Position numbers and translations under genes: made by a program. DNA of 64,000 nucleotides from Candidatus Nitrospira kreftii (GTDB lineage: Bacteria > Nitrospirota > Nitrospiria > Nitrospirales > Nitrospiraceae). Location: the NCBI GenBank assembly GCA_014058405.1, contig CP047423.1, positions 3,952,501 to 4,016,500 on the forward strand, in the 5' to 3' direction. This document shows, one piece after another, positions 1 to 8,924 of this stretch (positions are counted from its first letter, which is position 1; every line of letters begins with the position of its first letter). The notes beneath the pieces are model-generated. The model ran no database searches. It saw nothing but the letters and a program-made list of their open reading frames with translations, and was not told the DNA's origin.

Positions 1-577
1 GTTCACCCGGCTGACTGATGCGGTCGATATGGACATCGACGATCAGGTTCCCCGCCTCTGTTTTAAACGGGATCCCATTTCGCTCTCTGAGGAGTACACG
101 GCTGTGGGTCAATGATTCAATCGCGCGGGCCGTGCTGCCCCAACCAAACGGGATCACCTCGATGGGGAGAGGGAAGGACCCACCGAGCACAGGAACTTGC
201 TTGGTATGATCGACCATCACGATGAACCGCTTCGCCGACGCCGCCACAATCTTTTCCTTCAGGAGCGCTCCACCTCCGCCTTTAATGAGATTGAATCCTG
301 GGTCCACCTGATCAGCCCCGTCGATAGCGACATCGATCTCCCAGCGATTTTCCGAATCGAGGATGGGAATCCCCATTTCTCTGGCAAGCGCGGCGGTTTC
401 TTGGGAGGTCGGCACGCCTCGTAGTTTCATGCCGGCTCGGACTTGTTCGCCGAGTGCGATCACCAGATGTTTAGCAGTCGACCCGGTCCCGAGTCCGACG
501 ACCATGCCATCGCGTACAAATTCAATGGCCTTTAACGCCGCGGCTTTCTTGAAGCCATCAAGATCGTGGGACGTCAT
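1..577 (-). CDS. rpiA: Ribose-5-phosphate isomerase A (3' end cut by window)
   Basis: Interconverts ribose 5-phosphate and ribulose 5-phosphate in the cytoplasmic pentose phosphate pathway. The minus-strand translation begins MTSHDLDGFKKAAALKAIEF and contains the family motifs GTGSTA, DGADQVD and KGGGGALLKEKIVA, which form the phosphate- and substrate-binding site. About 192 residues are visible of a usual ~220, so the C-terminus lies outside the window. The ATG overlaps the TGA of the upstream glucokinase gene (ATGA), indicating translational coupling as last visible gene of the pgi-pgl-glk-rpiA operon. The identification rests on several strong motifs. Confidence 0.95.
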   Translation of the reverse strand, partial: MTSHDLDGFKKAAALKAIEFVRDGMVVGLGTGSTAKHLVIALGEQVRAGMKLRGVPTSQETAALAREMGIPILDSENRWEIDVAIDGADQVDPGFNLIKGGGGALLKEKIVAASAKRFIVMVDHTKQVPVLGGSFPLPIEVIPFGWGSTARAIESLTHSRVLLRERNGIPFKTEAGNLIVDVHIDRISQPGE

Positions 578-1644
578 GGCGCGGGAGCGTGCGAGAGGGC
601 CGCTGCCACTGAGGCGGCGCCCAGGAGAGCGGTTTGCGGGTTCATGATGACTTTCACAGGCATTTGACTCATCAATTTCTTGTAACGACCTTTATTCGTA
701 AACGCTTTCATGAAGGTGCCATCTTGGAGTTTAGTAATGAGCTTCGGCGCGATGCCACCGCCCACATAGACCCCATCCATCGAGAGCGCCTTCAGAGCGA
801 GGTTTCCGGCTTCAGCTCCATAAATCGACGCAAAGAGGTCGAGCGCTTGCTGGGCGATTTCGGCCTGACCCTGCAATCCTGCCTGAGCAATTTCCGCAGC
901 TGGATTCCCGACCTTGATCTTTTCTGCAAGCCACGTCGGTTCGTTCTTTTTGGTGTCGCGGAGAAATTCATAAATGGCATGGAGGCCTGGGCCTGAGACA
1001 ATGCGCTCGTAGCTCACATGGAGATATTGGCTGCGGAGATAGCGAAGCAATTCAATTTCTTGGTCGTTGTTTGGGGCAAAATCCGCATGGCCTCCTTCAG
1101 ACGGCATCGGACGGTACGATTTGCCGTCCCAGAACAGGATGCCTTCGCCCAGCCCAGTGCCGGCGGCGATCAACGCCAGAGCCTGCCGCTTCTTTGGTGG
1201 ATTGCCCGCATTGAGAACTTCCAACTCGTCGGAGCGCAACCACAGCACACCGTACGCGGTGGATTCTAGGTCGTTCAGTAACTGGACTCGTGGAATTTCG
1301 AACTGCTTCGCAATGACTCGTCCGTCGACGATCCAGGGCAGGTTCGTCGTTTGACAGCGATTGTCGATGACCGGTCCGGCGATGCCGAAGCAAGCTGCCG
1401 CGAGCTTCAGCGGTTCAGAGGGTCGACCGTCATCTTGTTGGCCTTTGTCTTCTTCCTCGGTCTCCAGTGATTCGACGGATCGAGGCGGTTGCGGCGGTGT
1501 GAGAAATTCTACAAGAATGTCTTCGAGCGAGGTGTAATCACCACTGTGAAAACTTTCCAGCCGAACAGGCTCCACTCGCTCGCTGGTCCACTCATAGAGT
1601 GCCAGGTTCGTTTTTGTCCCGCCGATGTCGCCCGCTAAAATCAT
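574..1644 (-). CDS. glk: Glucokinase (Glk family)
   Basis: Phosphorylates glucose to glucose 6-phosphate with ATP. The protein is 356 residues and starts MILAGDIGGTKTNLALYEW, the phosphate-1 motif of the ASKHA fold. Further on are GTGLGEG (adenosine/phosphate loop) and EGGHADFAP, which matches the glucose-binding segment of E. coli Glk (EGGHVDFAP). An acidic insertion near residues 58-72 makes it a little longer than the E. coli enzyme (321 aa). It sits 8 bp behind pgl and overlaps rpiA by 4 bp, so it is co-transcribed with glucose-6-phosphate metabolism. In a chemolithoautotroph it probably recycles glucose released from storage polysaccharide (inference). Confidence 0.94.
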   Translation of the reverse strand: MILAGDIGGTKTNLALYEWTSERVEPVRLESFHSGDYTSLEDILVEFLTPPQPPRSVESLETEEEDKGQQDDGRPSEPLKLAAACFGIAGPVIDNRCQTTNLPWIVDGRVIAKQFEIPRVQLLNDLESTAYGVLWLRSDELEVLNAGNPPKKRQALALIAAGTGLGEGILFWDGKSYRPMPSEGGHADFAPNNDQEIELLRYLRSQYLHVSYERIVSGPGLHAIYEFLRDTKKNEPTWLAEKIKVGNPAAEIAQAGLQGQAEIAQQALDLFASIYGAEAGNLALKALSMDGVYVGGGIAPKLITKLQDGTFMKAFTNKGRYKKLMSQMPVKVIMNPQTALLGAASVAAALSHAPAP

Positions 1645-1652
1645 TCGTTGTC

Positions 1653-2417
1653 TCAGTCCGAGCGTTTCATTGTAAGTTGTTGTGCGGCGGCTTGGTCAAG
1701 CATCCACACGAGTCGGCCGGAATCAGGCGATACTTTCGCAGCGGGCAGAGAACGATCGGCTTCGGATTGGGGCTCAATCACTCGTCCAACCATTCCTGCT
1801 TTTCCAGATCCCGTCACCATGAACAGTACCACAGCTGCACGATTCAACACACCTAGTGTGAACGTGAGGCGATGTGTAATCCCCGTCGGAGCCTGGCCCA
1901 CGGTGACAAGCTTGAATTGTTCCTGCAGGGCTGCGGTGCCGGGGAACAGCGATGCCGTGTGGCCGTCATCTCCGAGACCGAGTAGGATTAAGTCTAGACG
2001 AGGAAATGCCGGAGGGTGACAGTGTGTCAGATCGCGAAGGGTTCTTTCATAGTCTTCGGCCGCCGCCATGGGATCTTGGTGTTCACCTTTCATCCGATGG
2101 ATGCGATCTGGTGCGATCCTCAGTGGTTGAAATAATTCAGTCTGCGCCATTCCAAAATTACTCTCAGAATGTTCAGGCGCGACGCAACGATCGTCTCCAA
2201 ACAGAAACACGATGCGCGACCAATCGAACCGGGTATTCCACTCAGGCGTCCTAATGGTCTGATACAGAGTCCTCGGCGTAGATCCTCCCGAAAGCGCGAT
2301 CAGACACCGCCCGGTAGATTGGATGGCCTGCTCGCTGACGCTGAGCATGAAGGCGGCTGTCTTCTCCGCCCAGTCCTGAACCGTACCCGCCACGACGATT
2401 TCCGGTGTGACGGCCAT
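1653..2417 (-). CDS. pgl: 6-phosphogluconolactonase
   Basis: Hydrolyses 6-phosphogluconolactone in the oxidative pentose phosphate pathway. The 254-residue product has the SOL/DevB-type motifs ALSGGSTPRTLYQ (sugar-phosphate loop) and FLFGDDRCVAPEHSESNFGM, then LILLGLGDDGHTASLFPG, all diagnostic of the family. The start ATG lies one base after the stop codon of pgi and the gene ends 8 bp before glk. No zwf or gnd is visible in the window, so the dehydrogenase steps must be encoded elsewhere. Length is typical (about 230-260 aa). Confidence 0.94.
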   Translation of the reverse strand: MAVTPEIVVAGTVQDWAEKTAAFMLSVSEQAIQSTGRCLIALSGGSTPRTLYQTIRTPEWNTRFDWSRIVFLFGDDRCVAPEHSESNFGMAQTELFQPLRIAPDRIHRMKGEHQDPMAAAEDYERTLRDLTHCHPPAFPRLDLILLGLGDDGHTASLFPGTAALQEQFKLVTVGQAPTGITHRLTFTLGVLNRAAVVLFMVTGSGKAGMVGRVIEPQSEADRSLPAAKVSPDSGRLVWMLDQAAAQQLTMKRSD

Positions 2418-2418
2418 A

Positions 2419-4113
2419 TCAGCGGCGAGTGACTCGACGACGTTTCTTCACCGTCGCTCGTCGTCGTGACGGTGATGGCCGAATGGCTGTAGTGATACGG
2501 TTCACTGTTCCGGCTGGATCTAGTCCGAGTTGAACACGGATGGCGTGACGATGGTGCGCACGGAGCGACTCGAGATCACCGGCTGCCTGTGCTTGCGCCA
2601 GGGTGCCGAAAGAGAAGGGCTTTCCTGGGATCGCCAGATCGGGCTTCATGCGATCCACTAATTCGAGAAAGACGCCCGTGTTGGCCCCGCCTTTGTGAAG
2701 TTGGCCTGTCGAGTGGAGGTACCGTGGGCCGTAGCCAAAGGTGGTGGCGACTCGGTGCTTGCTCATCATGGCTTTGCGTAGTCGACTCATCGCCGTTTCG
2801 AACGAACGTGATGGCGTGGCATACGCCAACACCGAGACATAGGTACCGGGTTGAACGTGGTGCGTGAGATCTGCTGCGACACTTTTCGGATCGGTATTGG
2901 TCTGCTCCGGAAGTCGTCCTGTGGATTGATACGCTTCTAAGACTCGATTGGTATTGTCCTTACTCTCCTGAACGTTCGGTTGGTCAAACGGCTGAATGCC
3001 GAGGAGGTGCCCGGCGACGGCCGTCGCAAACTCCCATCGGAAAAATTCGCCGGCCACGTCATAGCGATCTCGAAGATCGAACTGTATGACTGGATGTTGT
3101 GCTTTGATCAGAGCCCGAACCGCTTGATCCAGGGCTCCGTTCTTTTCTCCCTTGAGCTTTAGATAGACAAAGAATCGGTCGTTCCCGTAGGCCTGTGGCC
3201 TCAGGACCGGTTCTTGTGCAATAGGAATGAGGCCCGTCCCTTCTTTGCCTGTGCTTTCAGCAAGGAGCTGTTCGACCCATAGACCGAATGTGGCCAGTGC
3301 GGGCGATGCGATGATCGTGACTTTATCCCGACCGGTTTTCGCGAAGCTCCCCATAGCGGCCCCCAAATAAGCACCGGGATTGGCTTCTACATCGTCCTGG
3401 TTTCGGCATCGCTCCGCCATGCCAGTTGCGCGGTCCAAGAGCCGAGCGATATCGAGACCCAGGAGTGCGGCAGGGACAAGACCGAAGAGGGAGAGGACGG
3501 AATAGCGTCCACCGATGTCGGCTGGATTGGTGAAGGTCTGCCCAAATCCATACTCCTTTGCCATGCGCTCAAGACCGGTCCCAGGGTCGGTGATTGCGAC
3601 AAATTGTTTTCCGCCATGATTGCCTTTGGCCTGTGAGACCAATTTCCAAAAATGACCGAACAGTGACATCACCTCGATCGTTCCCCCGGATTTGCTGGCA
3701 ACGAGAAAGAGTGTTTTCGATGGGGATATGGCCTTCGTGACCTGTCGAACCCAACCTGGAACGGTCGAGTCTAAAACCCAGAGACGAGGCGCGGCTTTCT
3801 GCATTCCAAAGACCGAACGGAACACTTCCGGCCCCAGGCTGCTGCCGCCCATTCCCAGGAGCACGACATCCTTTACCTTCATCTCCTTCGCCACAGACAC
3901 ACAATGATGCAGTTGAAGAAGCTGTCGCCGCATCTGATCCTGCACCGTCAACCACCCAAGACGGTCACTGATCTCCTTGGGATTGTCCTTCCAGACGCGA
4001 TGATCTTTGTCCCAGATGCGATCAACCACGTGATCACGCCGGAGATTCTCAAGGGCTGAATTGACTGTGGGTACAAAGGATGACGGGAGTCTGTCGCTCG
4101 GCCGTGTGGGCAT
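2419..4113 (-). CDS. pgi: Glucose-6-phosphate isomerase
   Basis: Interconverts glucose 6-phosphate and fructose 6-phosphate. The 564-residue protein has two SIS domains: LLGMGGSSLGPEVF near residue 92, SKSGGTIEVMSLFGHFW near residue 142 and a GGRYSVLS segment near residue 200. The N-terminal stretch (RIWDKDHRVWKDNPKEISDR) resembles the isomerase half of the fused transaldolase/Pgi proteins rather than E. coli Pgi, so it looks like a free-standing version of that subfamily. The C-terminus is a basic tail (KKRRRVTRR). An AAAGGGGA ribosome binding site precedes the ATG. It is the first gene of the pgi-pgl-glk-rpiA operon. Confidence 0.93.
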   Translation of the reverse strand: MPTRPSDRLPSSFVPTVNSALENLRRDHVVDRIWDKDHRVWKDNPKEISDRLGWLTVQDQMRRQLLQLHHCVSVAKEMKVKDVVLLGMGGSSLGPEVFRSVFGMQKAAPRLWVLDSTVPGWVRQVTKAISPSKTLFLVASKSGGTIEVMSLFGHFWKLVSQAKGNHGGKQFVAITDPGTGLERMAKEYGFGQTFTNPADIGGRYSVLSLFGLVPAALLGLDIARLLDRATGMAERCRNQDDVEANPGAYLGAAMGSFAKTGRDKVTIIASPALATFGLWVEQLLAESTGKEGTGLIPIAQEPVLRPQAYGNDRFFVYLKLKGEKNGALDQAVRALIKAQHPVIQFDLRDRYDVAGEFFRWEFATAVAGHLLGIQPFDQPNVQESKDNTNRVLEAYQSTGRLPEQTNTDPKSVAADLTHHVQPGTYVSVLAYATPSRSFETAMSRLRKAMMSKHRVATTFGYGPRYLHSTGQLHKGGANTGVFLELVDRMKPDLAIPGKPFSFGTLAQAQAAGDLESLRAHHRHAIRVQLGLDPAGTVNRITTAIRPSPSRRRATVKKRRRVTRR

Positions 4114-4558
4114 CGATATCCCCTTTCGACTTATTCCACGTGATGCAATGGGTAGGTAGTGCTTCGTATCTTATGGAGCTCGCCTCGAAAAGGCAACGCT
4201 TCTTCGTGTCCGTGCATGACAGGGAAGGTGTGATTTGTGATCCGTTGCTCCATTCATAAACTAAGAGCGAGAAACCATCATCAGGATTTAATCTGGAACT
4301 ATGGAGGTGGAAGATGGAACGGAGCATCCCGATGATCCCGTCAGTGGGATACAGAGCCACATCTGGTTCTCTAGGTCCGCCTTGCAGCCCCGACTGTGTG
4401 TATGCACAATACAAGCTCTCATGAAATGAAAATGGTTGGCACATCCGAGAGCTCTTTCGACCGCTTCCATTTATTCGCTGCCGTGGGGAACTTTTTCCTG
4501 CCGTACGCGTCTTAGTGGGTGAATAGACCAATTTGAGAGTCCTAGCCCAACACCTAAT
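4114..4558. other. Divergent intergenic region between pgi and the ECF operon
   Basis: A 445 bp gap that must carry the promoters of the leftward pgi operon and the rightward sigma factor operon. The only element I can support is the ECF-type promoter listed at 4487-4514. A long open frame on the minus strand runs through it into the sigma gene, but it has no recognisable protein content and I treat it as a shadow. Confidence 0.6.
4487..4514 (+). promoter_or_regulatory. Candidate ECF sigma promoter (autoregulation)
   Basis: GGAACTT at 4487-4493 followed after 16 bases by GTCTTA at 4509-4514. This matches the GGAACTT-N16-GTC pattern typical of RpoE-like ECF sigma promoters, which usually include the promoter of the sigma gene itself. 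It lies about 45 bp upstream of the sigma factor start. The match is seen in the sequence; use by this sigma factor is inferred. Confidence 0.55.
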
Positions 4559-5176
4559 ATGCCTGCAGGATTGATGGCACACTGTACGGAGGAAAGCACT
4601 GATGGCCGTACCTTCTTTGAAGAGAAGGTACGTGGTCTGTTGGATCAGCTCTATGGGGCTGCGCTTCGACTGGCAAAAAACAGAGATGAGGCGGAGGATC
4701 TGGTGGCTGAGGCCGTCGCCAAAGCCTGGGCTTCCCGGCGCGCTCTCAAGGATCCTGAACATTTTCGATCCTGGATATTCCGGATCTTGACGAATACATT
4801 CCTCAGCGACTGGCGTAAACGGATGGTCCGTCCTCAAACCCGAGCATACGATGAACATCTGGCCGATCAGGAGACCACCTACTCGCTGTTTGATGAGCTC
4901 CACCAACCGTTCCTGCTGTGGTGGGGAAATCCAGAGAAGGACTTTCTCAATAAACTACTGTCCCACGATATCGAAAAGGCAGTGGATGCTCTTCCAGTGG
5001 CGTTCCGCATGGTAGTCGTGCTTTCTGATATGGAGGGATTTTCGTACCGAGAGATCTCCGAGATCCTCAAAGTCCCTGTAGGAACCGTCCGTTCCCGGCT
5101 AGCCAGAGGACGCGGGTTGCTTCAGAAATCCTTATGGGAACATGCAAAAGAGGCCGGGTTGATTCAGCCGCGATAA
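4559..5176 (+). CDS. ECF-family RNA polymerase sigma factor
   Basis: Directs RNA polymerase to stress promoters. The 205-residue protein has region 2 (LYGAALRLAKNRDEAEDLV... FRSWIFRILTNTFLSDWRK, about residues 30-90) and region 4 (ALPVAFRMVVVLSDMEGFSY followed by REISEILKVPVGTVRSRLAR, about 145-195). No region 3 is present, as expected for ECF factors. It is followed directly by a zinc-finger protein that should be its anti-sigma factor. A second ATG five codons in is an alternative start; neither has a good ribosome binding site. A GGAACTT/GTC promoter lies just upstream. Downstream methyltransferases and a lipid hydroxylase suggest a membrane or oxidative stress regulon. Confidence 0.92.
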   Translation: MPAGLMAHCTEESTDGRTFFEEKVRGLLDQLYGAALRLAKNRDEAEDLVAEAVAKAWASRRALKDPEHFRSWIFRILTNTFLSDWRKRMVRPQTRAYDEHLADQETTYSLFDELHQPFLLWWGNPEKDFLNKLLSHDIEKAVDALPVAFRMVVVLSDMEGFSYREISEILKVPVGTVRSRLARGRGLLQKSLWEHAKEAGLIQPR

Positions 5177-5192
5177 TGGAGTGAGGTTATCG

Positions 5193-5459
5193 ATGACCAA
5201 GGTAAAGAACATCGGATGTAAAGAGGCCCTTCAACATCTGCTTGCTTATCTTGACCAGGAGGTTGGAGCGATCACACACCGTGAGGTGGAACATCACCTT
5301 GAGATCTGCCGAACCTGTTTTTCGCGGGCCGAGTTTGAACAACTGTTGAAGACCCGCCTTCGAGAGGCGGGGCGAGGAACGATGCGAGCCTCATTTGAGA
5401 ATCGGATCAAAACTCTCTTTGATCGCTTTGAAAACCAATATCAGCCAGAAAATTCATGA
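5193..5459 (+). CDS. Zinc-finger anti-sigma factor (ZAS family)
   Basis: An 88-residue soluble protein starting MTKVKNIGCKEALQHLLAYL. It has the H-x3-C-x2-C signature of zinc-binding anti-sigma factors (EVEHHLEICRTCFSRAEFE), with C9 as a possible further ligand. Proteins of this class hold the sigma factor inactive and release it on thiol oxidation. There is no membrane segment, so it would sense a cytoplasmic signal. An upstream GTG at 5181 is in frame, but GGAGTGAGG lies 7 bp before the ATG at 5193, which I therefore chose. It begins 17 bp after the sigma gene. Confidence 0.85.
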   Translation: MTKVKNIGCKEALQHLLAYLDQEVGAITHREVEHHLEICRTCFSRAEFEQLLKTRLREAGRGTMRASFENRIKTLFDRFENQYQPENS

Positions 5460-5618
5460 GCGCTCAAAAAGAGGTCATGTTTTTCAAGCTGGCAGTTGCG
5501 GGCACTCTCTCCCAACTTTTCATCATCTTCGGGGCGAGGATGGGACCGGCGTCCGGATAAACGGAATCTGGCTGTCTAATACCTTAATTCCCGATGAATT
5601 TATAAAAGGAGTCTATCA

Positions 5619-6404
5619 ATGGTCGCATTTGTCGGGGAGAAAAAAGAGTCGATTTTCAGAGCGGTTTCCGAGATGTATTCCGAGGTGGCGCTTCATCCGG
5701 GTCGACGGTTCCATTTTCCGACTGGACGCACGGCTTGTCTCTTCGTTGGATACCCGAAAGCACAGTTGGATGTGATTCCCGAGACCGCCATTGAGTCATT
5801 TGCCGGCGTCGGCTACCCGTTCGCCGCTGGCGCCATTCAGCAGGGGCATCATGTGTTGGACATCGGGTCAGGATCCGGCACCGACGTCCTGATCGCATGC
5901 ACCTTGGTTGGCTCTCACGGAAGGGTCTACGGACTGGACATGACTGAAGCGATGCTGTCAAAGGCCCGGGCGAATGCCGAACAGATGGAGACATCTCATA
6001 TAGAATTTGTGAAAGGGAACGCCGAGTCGATCCCCCTTCCCGACGCTACTGTCGACAGCGTCACCAGTAACGGAGTTTTGAATCTCGTTCCAGATAAGCC
6101 CAAAGCCTTTTCTGAAATCTTTCGGGTCCTTCGCTCTGGCGGTCAACTTCAGATCGCGGACATTGTGCTGGGGAAGCCCATCAAGGCTGAGTCCAGGAAC
6201 GATCCGCAGCTCTGGGCCGAGTGCATTGTAGGCGCGGTGCAGGAAGAGGATTATCTTACGCTGCTCCGTGCGACCGGTTTCAAGAATGTCACGGTGATCG
6301 GGATGCTGGACTACTTTTCTAAGAGCTCGGAGGCCGACACACGAGAGGTGGCGGAAAGGTATGGGGCAGTGACCCTCGTGATCTCTGGCCGCAAGCCTTC
6401 TTGA
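5619..6404 (+). CDS. SAM-dependent methyltransferase, ArsM/UbiE-like
   Basis: A 261-residue class I methyltransferase. Motif I is VLDIGSGSGTDVLIA (about residue 80), followed by the acidic LDMTEAMLSKAR and SNGVLNLVPDKPKAFSEIFRVLRSGGQLQIADIV. The C-terminal AECIVGAVQEEDYLTLLRATGF resembles the DC-SGA segment of arsenite methyltransferases, including one cysteine, but the other ArsM cysteines (N-terminal pair) are not evident. An AAGGAG site lies 7 bp before the ATG. It follows the anti-sigma gene by about 160 bp. Arsenic, lipid or quinone methylation are all possible; the exact substrate is unknown. Confidence 0.8.
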   Translation: MVAFVGEKKESIFRAVSEMYSEVALHPGRRFHFPTGRTACLFVGYPKAQLDVIPETAIESFAGVGYPFAAGAIQQGHHVLDIGSGSGTDVLIACTLVGSHGRVYGLDMTEAMLSKARANAEQMETSHIEFVKGNAESIPLPDATVDSVTSNGVLNLVPDKPKAFSEIFRVLRSGGQLQIADIVLGKPIKAESRNDPQLWAECIVGAVQEEDYLTLLRATGFKNVTVIGMLDYFSKSSEADTREVAERYGAVTLVISGRKPS

Positions 6405-6495
6405 TGCGGCGTCACATACAGATTTTTTGTGTTTCTAGCAATGGAGTAGTCAAGGTTACATGCCTATCCATTTCTCTCAGGAAAGGAAACTCTTC

Positions 6496-7311
6496 ATGAA
6501 TCCAAATCAAGCATTGTGGGAAAAGGGAGACTTTACTCGGATTGCAGCCAGCATGCGTGAAAGTGGAGAGATACTGGTGAAGAGTCTCGGGGTCGCAAAG
6601 GGACTGAACGTACTGGATCTTGCCTGCGGCGATGGGACTACTGCCCTGCCGGCGGCCAAACTCGGAGCGGATGTGTTAGGGGTGGATATTGCCGGAAATC
6701 TTGTGACAGCCGGAAACCGTCGTGCGCAAGAATACGGTCTTACGAATTGTCGATTTCAAGAAGGCGATGCAACCAATCTGGAAAATCTCGCAGATCATAG
6801 TTTTGATCTTGTGGTCAGCATCTTCGGCGCCATGTTCGCCCCTAAGCCGTTTGATGTGGCCAAAGAAATGGTCCGCGTGACCAAGCCCGGAGGGCGGATC
6901 GTGATGGGAAACTGGATTCCTGACGATCCCACGCTCGTCGCACAAATTTTGAAAATCAGCTCGGCATACTCCCCACCACCACCGGAAGGCTTTGTCAGTC
7001 CGATGACGTGGGGCATCGAGAATCATGTGATCGAGCGATTTGCCAAGGCCGGGGTTGCCCAGGAGAAGATCTCTTTCCTTCGAGACACATATACCTTCAA
7101 CTATCCCGGCACACCCTCGGCATTCGTGCAAGCATTCAGACAATACTACGGGCCCACCATGAATGCCTTCGAAGCGGCGGACAAGAATAGTCGAGGCGGG
7201 GATCTGTTGAAGGAGCTGGAGACACTGTTCGCCGACCACAATACCAGTCCAAGAGCGGAAGCGACATCGATTCCTGCAACGTTCTTACGTGTGACGGTAG
7301 GCGTAAACTGA
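6496..7311 (+). CDS. Class I SAM-dependent methyltransferase
   Basis: A 271-residue methyltransferase with motif I NVLDLACGDGTTALPAAKLG and the acidic loop VDIAGNLVTAGNRRAQEYGL, then VSIFGAMFAPKPFDVAKEMV and a post-motif III stretch KPGGRIVMGNWIPDD. Similar proteins are annotated only as class I methyltransferases, so no substrate is assigned. An upstream in-frame ATG at 6460 exists, but GAAAGGAAA lies just before the ATG at 6496 and the shorter protein fits the family better. It belongs to the ECF cluster by orientation and spacing (about 90 bp after the previous gene, 33 bp before the hydroxylase). Confidence 0.82.
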   Translation: MNPNQALWEKGDFTRIAASMRESGEILVKSLGVAKGLNVLDLACGDGTTALPAAKLGADVLGVDIAGNLVTAGNRRAQEYGLTNCRFQEGDATNLENLADHSFDLVVSIFGAMFAPKPFDVAKEMVRVTKPGGRIVMGNWIPDDPTLVAQILKISSAYSPPPPEGFVSPMTWGIENHVIERFAKAGVAQEKISFLRDTYTFNYPGTPSAFVQAFRQYYGPTMNAFEAADKNSRGGDLLKELETLFADHNTSPRAEATSIPATFLRVTVGVN

Positions 7312-7344
7312 TCTTCTCCGGTTCAGCTCACTAGGAGAATATGT

Positions 7345-8163
7345 ATGACCACGCAAGACGTGATCCGGATCGGCGCATACATGTCGGTGCTCACTCTGAT
7401 GAGGCTATGGGAACTGATGCAGCCACGAAGGCCGAGGACCCTCTCAACGCTTTGCAGATGGGGAGGAAACTTGACGATCGTTGCGCTGAATACGGTCCTG
7501 GCCAGGCTCCTTTTTGCGGGTGGAGCCTTCACAGTGGCAGCCGCGGCTCAGGAACGTGGCTGGGGCTTGCTGCACCTAGTCGAGGGGCCGGTGTGGCTTG
7601 AAGCGGCCATAGGAATCCTGGCGCTCGATTTCATCATCTATTGGCAACATCGGATCTTTCATGTCGTGCCGTTGTTCTGGCGGTTTCACATGATGCACCA
7701 CTCTGACCTGGATTTGGATGTGACAAGCGGCGTTCGGTTTCATCCGATGGAAATTGTGCTGTCTTTAGCGGTGAAAGTTATGGCGATCATGGTGGTTGGG
7801 GCGTCGCCGATCGCGGTGATGATCTTTGAGGTCGTTTTGAACGCCACTTCTCTTTTCAACCACGGCAACGTGCTGATACCTCAGCACGTTGAGCGCCTGC
7901 TCCGCTGGATGGTAGTGACTCCGGACATGCACCGCATTCATCATTCCATGGACGTGCGCGAGATGAACAGCAACTATGGATTCAACGTGCCCTGGTGGGA
8001 TCGAGTGTTCGGGACCTATTGCCCCGAACCCGCATTAGGCCACCTGGCCATGCGCATAGGGCTAGAACATCTTGGTCCTTCTACCTGCTTGAATATCTTC
8101 ATGATGCTGCGTTTCCCGTTCAGCACCAGCCTGAAACGGTACTCAAGGCAATCTCCAATCTAA
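7345..8163 (+). CDS. Sterol desaturase / fatty acid hydroxylase family membrane protein
   Basis: A 272-residue membrane protein of the di-iron hydroxylase superfamily. The three histidine clusters are visible: H102-x3-H106 (QHRIFH), H115-x2-HH119 (HMMHHSD) and a C-terminal HRIHHSMD, plus a further histidine in SLFNHGN between them. Hydrophobic segments lie before and between the boxes. The family oxidises lipids (sterols, fatty acids, carotenoids) with O2 and two iron ions. It ends the ECF-sigma cluster, suggesting that the regulon remodels membrane lipids under stress (inference). TAGGAGAA lies upstream of the start. Confidence 0.88.
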   Translation: MTTQDVIRIGAYMSVLTLMRLWELMQPRRPRTLSTLCRWGGNLTIVALNTVLARLLFAGGAFTVAAAAQERGWGLLHLVEGPVWLEAAIGILALDFIIYWQHRIFHVVPLFWRFHMMHHSDLDLDVTSGVRFHPMEIVLSLAVKVMAIMVVGASPIAVMIFEVVLNATSLFNHGNVLIPQHVERLLRWMVVTPDMHRIHHSMDVREMNSNYGFNVPWWDRVFGTYCPEPALGHLAMRIGLEHLGPSTCLNIFMMLRFPFSTSLKRYSRQSPI

Positions 8164-8261
8164 TGATGAAGTCCAGATGAAAGACTGACGCCATCGCTGC
8201 CAAATTTTTGCACGATTCTATCGCAGAGGGTGGACATGCCTATATCGCACGTATCGCCTGC

Positions 8262-8900
8262 TTATTGATCGGCTGAACGCCTGATGAGTACAGCCATGCC
8301 ATCGACCAGCGACCAAGCCAATGACTGCGCATGATCAACGGAAACGATGACTTCAAGCGGAGCAGCTGATGTTGATGGTTGATCCGTCCCGATCATGCTG
8401 GTCCAGTTTTTTAATCGACGCCACCAGGATTTCCCCATGAAGGTAATCGCTTGCACGAGATTGTCCTTTGCAGCCAAAGGTGCCACGTTGATCGTCAGCC
8501 CGGATGAAAACGAGAGGTCATAATACGTTGGCATGTCTGCCAAGGAGATCGGCTCCTGTTCATCCCCCTTGCCGGGTTCAATCCTGCGACGGACAACTTG
8601 GGGACGTGCAACCAATCGATGAATGCCGGTCAATTTCTCCCACGATCCCACTGACCACTGCACGATGGGCATGTGGTGCAGCTCTACCCCTCGCCCCTTG
8701 ATCTGAATGGTGTTTCCGACCAAATCGATCAGGACATAGGTATGGGGACGTGCGGCAAGTTTGAGTTCTTCCTCCAGGACTCGAGTGGCTTCTTGGACGC
8801 TACGAGGGTCGTTGAGATTGAGGTTGGGAAAGGCTTCAAGATCCTTCCCCCAGCTGGGAGTCGTCAGAGCGAAGAGTAAAAGAATAGCGCAGAAGTTCAT
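8262..8900 (-). CDS. Exported hypothetical protein of the L,D-transpeptidase operon
   Basis: A 212-residue protein with a signal peptide (MNFCAILLLFALTTPSWG, then K-D). Its middle (YVLIDLVGNTIQIKGRGVEL) has the pattern of the first strands of a YkuD-like domain, and similar wording occurs in the neighbouring transpeptidases, but no HGC catalytic motif is present. It is the last gene of a minus-strand operon and starts 24 bp after the upstream transpeptidase. A non-catalytic partner or chaperone of the transpeptidases is a guess from context; I do not recognise a named family. Confidence 0.7.
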   Translation of the reverse strand: MNFCAILLLFALTTPSWGKDLEAFPNLNLNDPRSVQEATRVLEEELKLAARPHTYVLIDLVGNTIQIKGRGVELHHMPIVQWSVGSWEKLTGIHRLVARPQVVRRRIEPGKGDEQEPISLADMPTYYDLSFSSGLTINVAPLAAKDNLVQAITFMGKSWWRRLKNWTSMIGTDQPSTSAAPLEVIVSVDHAQSLAWSLVDGMAVLIRRSADQ

Positions 8901-8924
8901 AAGCCTGATCTGCGCGCTGAGTGA

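Noticed and set aside
4049-4906. 285-codon open frame on the minus strand
   Set aside because: It overlaps pgi and the ECF sigma gene, has no motif and no ribosome binding site; the plus-strand sigma factor explains the coding signal.
5395-5775. 126-codon frame overlapping the anti-sigma gene and the first methyltransferase
   Set aside because: It bridges two real genes in another frame, with no motif and no ribosome binding site.
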